Made by a program: the position numbers and the translations under genes | Notes under the pieces: generated by a model | Seen by the model: the letters and a program-made list of their open reading frames with translations, nothing else | The model's database searches: none | What the model was told of the DNA's origin: nothing | From: Vibrio rhodolitus | GTDB taxonomy: Bacteria; Pseudomonadota; Gammaproteobacteria; Enterobacterales; Vibrionaceae | Length of the DNA stretch: 64,000 nucleotides | Reading direction: 5' to 3' | NCBI RefSeq assembly: GCF_003350325.1 | Contig: NZ_QLYZ01000009.1 | Coordinates: 1-64,000, forward strand | In this document: positions 63,696 to 64,000 of the stretch, piece by piece | Layout of the letters: every line of letters starts with the position of its first letter | Position numbering within the stretch: position 1 is the first letter of the stretch

Positions 63696-64000
63696 ATGAG
63701 AGACATAACACCTGATATTTGTGACAAATTTGAACGTCACGTTAATTACGTAAATTTACCACTAAGTAACTTTGGTCAAAGAACGGCATTTTGGGGAGAA
63801 ATTGTGACGGTACGCTGTTACCACGATAACTCTAAAGTGCGTGAAGTACTCGGACAAGATGGACGAGGCAAAGTGCTGTTTGTGGATGGTAATGGCTCGT
63901 GTCAACGAGCGCTGCTTGGTGATCAACTTGCAATTTTGGCGATCGAGAATCATTGGGAAGGGATCATTATTAATGGTGCCATTCGTGATGCTGCAATGAT
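63696..64000 (+). CDS. rraA: RraA-family protein (partial, cut by window end)
   Basis: The frame opens [19 protein letters not shown] after GGAGG and stays open to the last base. The [22 protein letters not shown] and [22 protein letters not shown] segments match RraA, the RNase E inhibitor family, which shares its fold with 4-hydroxy-4-methyl-2-oxoglutarate aldolases. About 101 residues are visible of an expected 160. Vibrios have two RraA-like proteins; I cannot tell which this is. Confidence 0.88.
   Translation, partial: MRDITPDICDKFERHVNYVNLPLSNFGQRTAFWGEIVTVRCYHDNSKVREVLGQDGRGKVLFVDGNGSCQRALLGDQLAILAIENHWEGIIINGAIRDAAM

Overview
The window is a gene-dense stretch of the larger chromosome of a Vibrio (Vibrionaceae, Gammaproteobacteria). 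The support is the combination and order of genes: an rrn operon end with 5S-tRNA-Thr-5S, leuABCD with a leader peptide, leuO, ilvIH, serA, rpiA, 6S RNA, rpoE-rseABC, lepA-lepB-rnc-era-recO-pdxJ-acpS, barA/varS, relA, pyrG-eno, gspAB, glnE, hldE and arcA. As I remember it, this follows the VC2366-VC2493 part of the V. cholerae map, with some segments missing here between hldE and arcA. I ran no database search. I see no prophage, integron, insertion sequence, CRISPR array or foreign gene cluster; nearly everything is core housekeeping.

Layout. 1-620: 3' end of 23S, 5S, tRNA-Thr(GGT) and a second 5S. 623-1405: a secreted DUF547 protein. 1475-6552 (minus): leucine operon leuLABCD with promoter, leader peptide and attenuator. 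6815-11689: PAP2 phosphatase, glycosyltransferase, LeuO and an acyl-CoA synthetase. 12066-17829: ilvIH, serA, rpiA, ygfA, 6S RNA and zapA. 18063-21084: ygfB and two ubiquinone hydroxylases. 21136-21940: a small conserved-looking gene and a likely unannotated sRNA. 21941-25895: ybaK-like gene, ygfZ, sdhE, ygfX and nadB. 26209-35435: sigma-E operon followed by lepA to acpS. 35513-43418: barA, rlmD, relA and mazG. 43617-48296: pyrG, eno and cca. 48356-53634: gspAB, an SH3 protein, a Pit phosphate transporter and its PhoU-like partner. 53835-62952: ygiF, an ion channel, a chemoreceptor, glnE, hldE and arcA. 63276-64000: a DUF3293 protein and a cut-off RraA-family gene.

The genes form a few functional blocks. 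Branched-chain amino acid synthesis (leuABCD, ilvIH) sits with a LeuO regulator. Envelope stress (rpoE-rseABC) is joined to membrane and translation genes (lepA, lepB, rnc, era). Global regulation is dense: 6S RNA, RelA (ppGpp), BarA/VarS (Csr cascade), ArcA (redox) and GlnE (nitrogen).

The parts least explained by known genes are: (1) a candidate sRNA of about 168 nt at 21633-21800 (minus), with a long hairpin, a C-rich patch and a strong terminator; (2) six perfect copies of a 7-bp repeat inside the 3' end of cca, which give this enzyme an unusual 51-residue tail and would make it frame-variable; (3) nested foldback elements between relA and mazG whose outer stem changes on both sides while the core stays fixed; and (4) a 41-bp tandem repeat block between eno and cca. 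Start codons were adjusted from the longest ORF wherever a ribosome binding site or the family's N-terminus pointed to an internal start.
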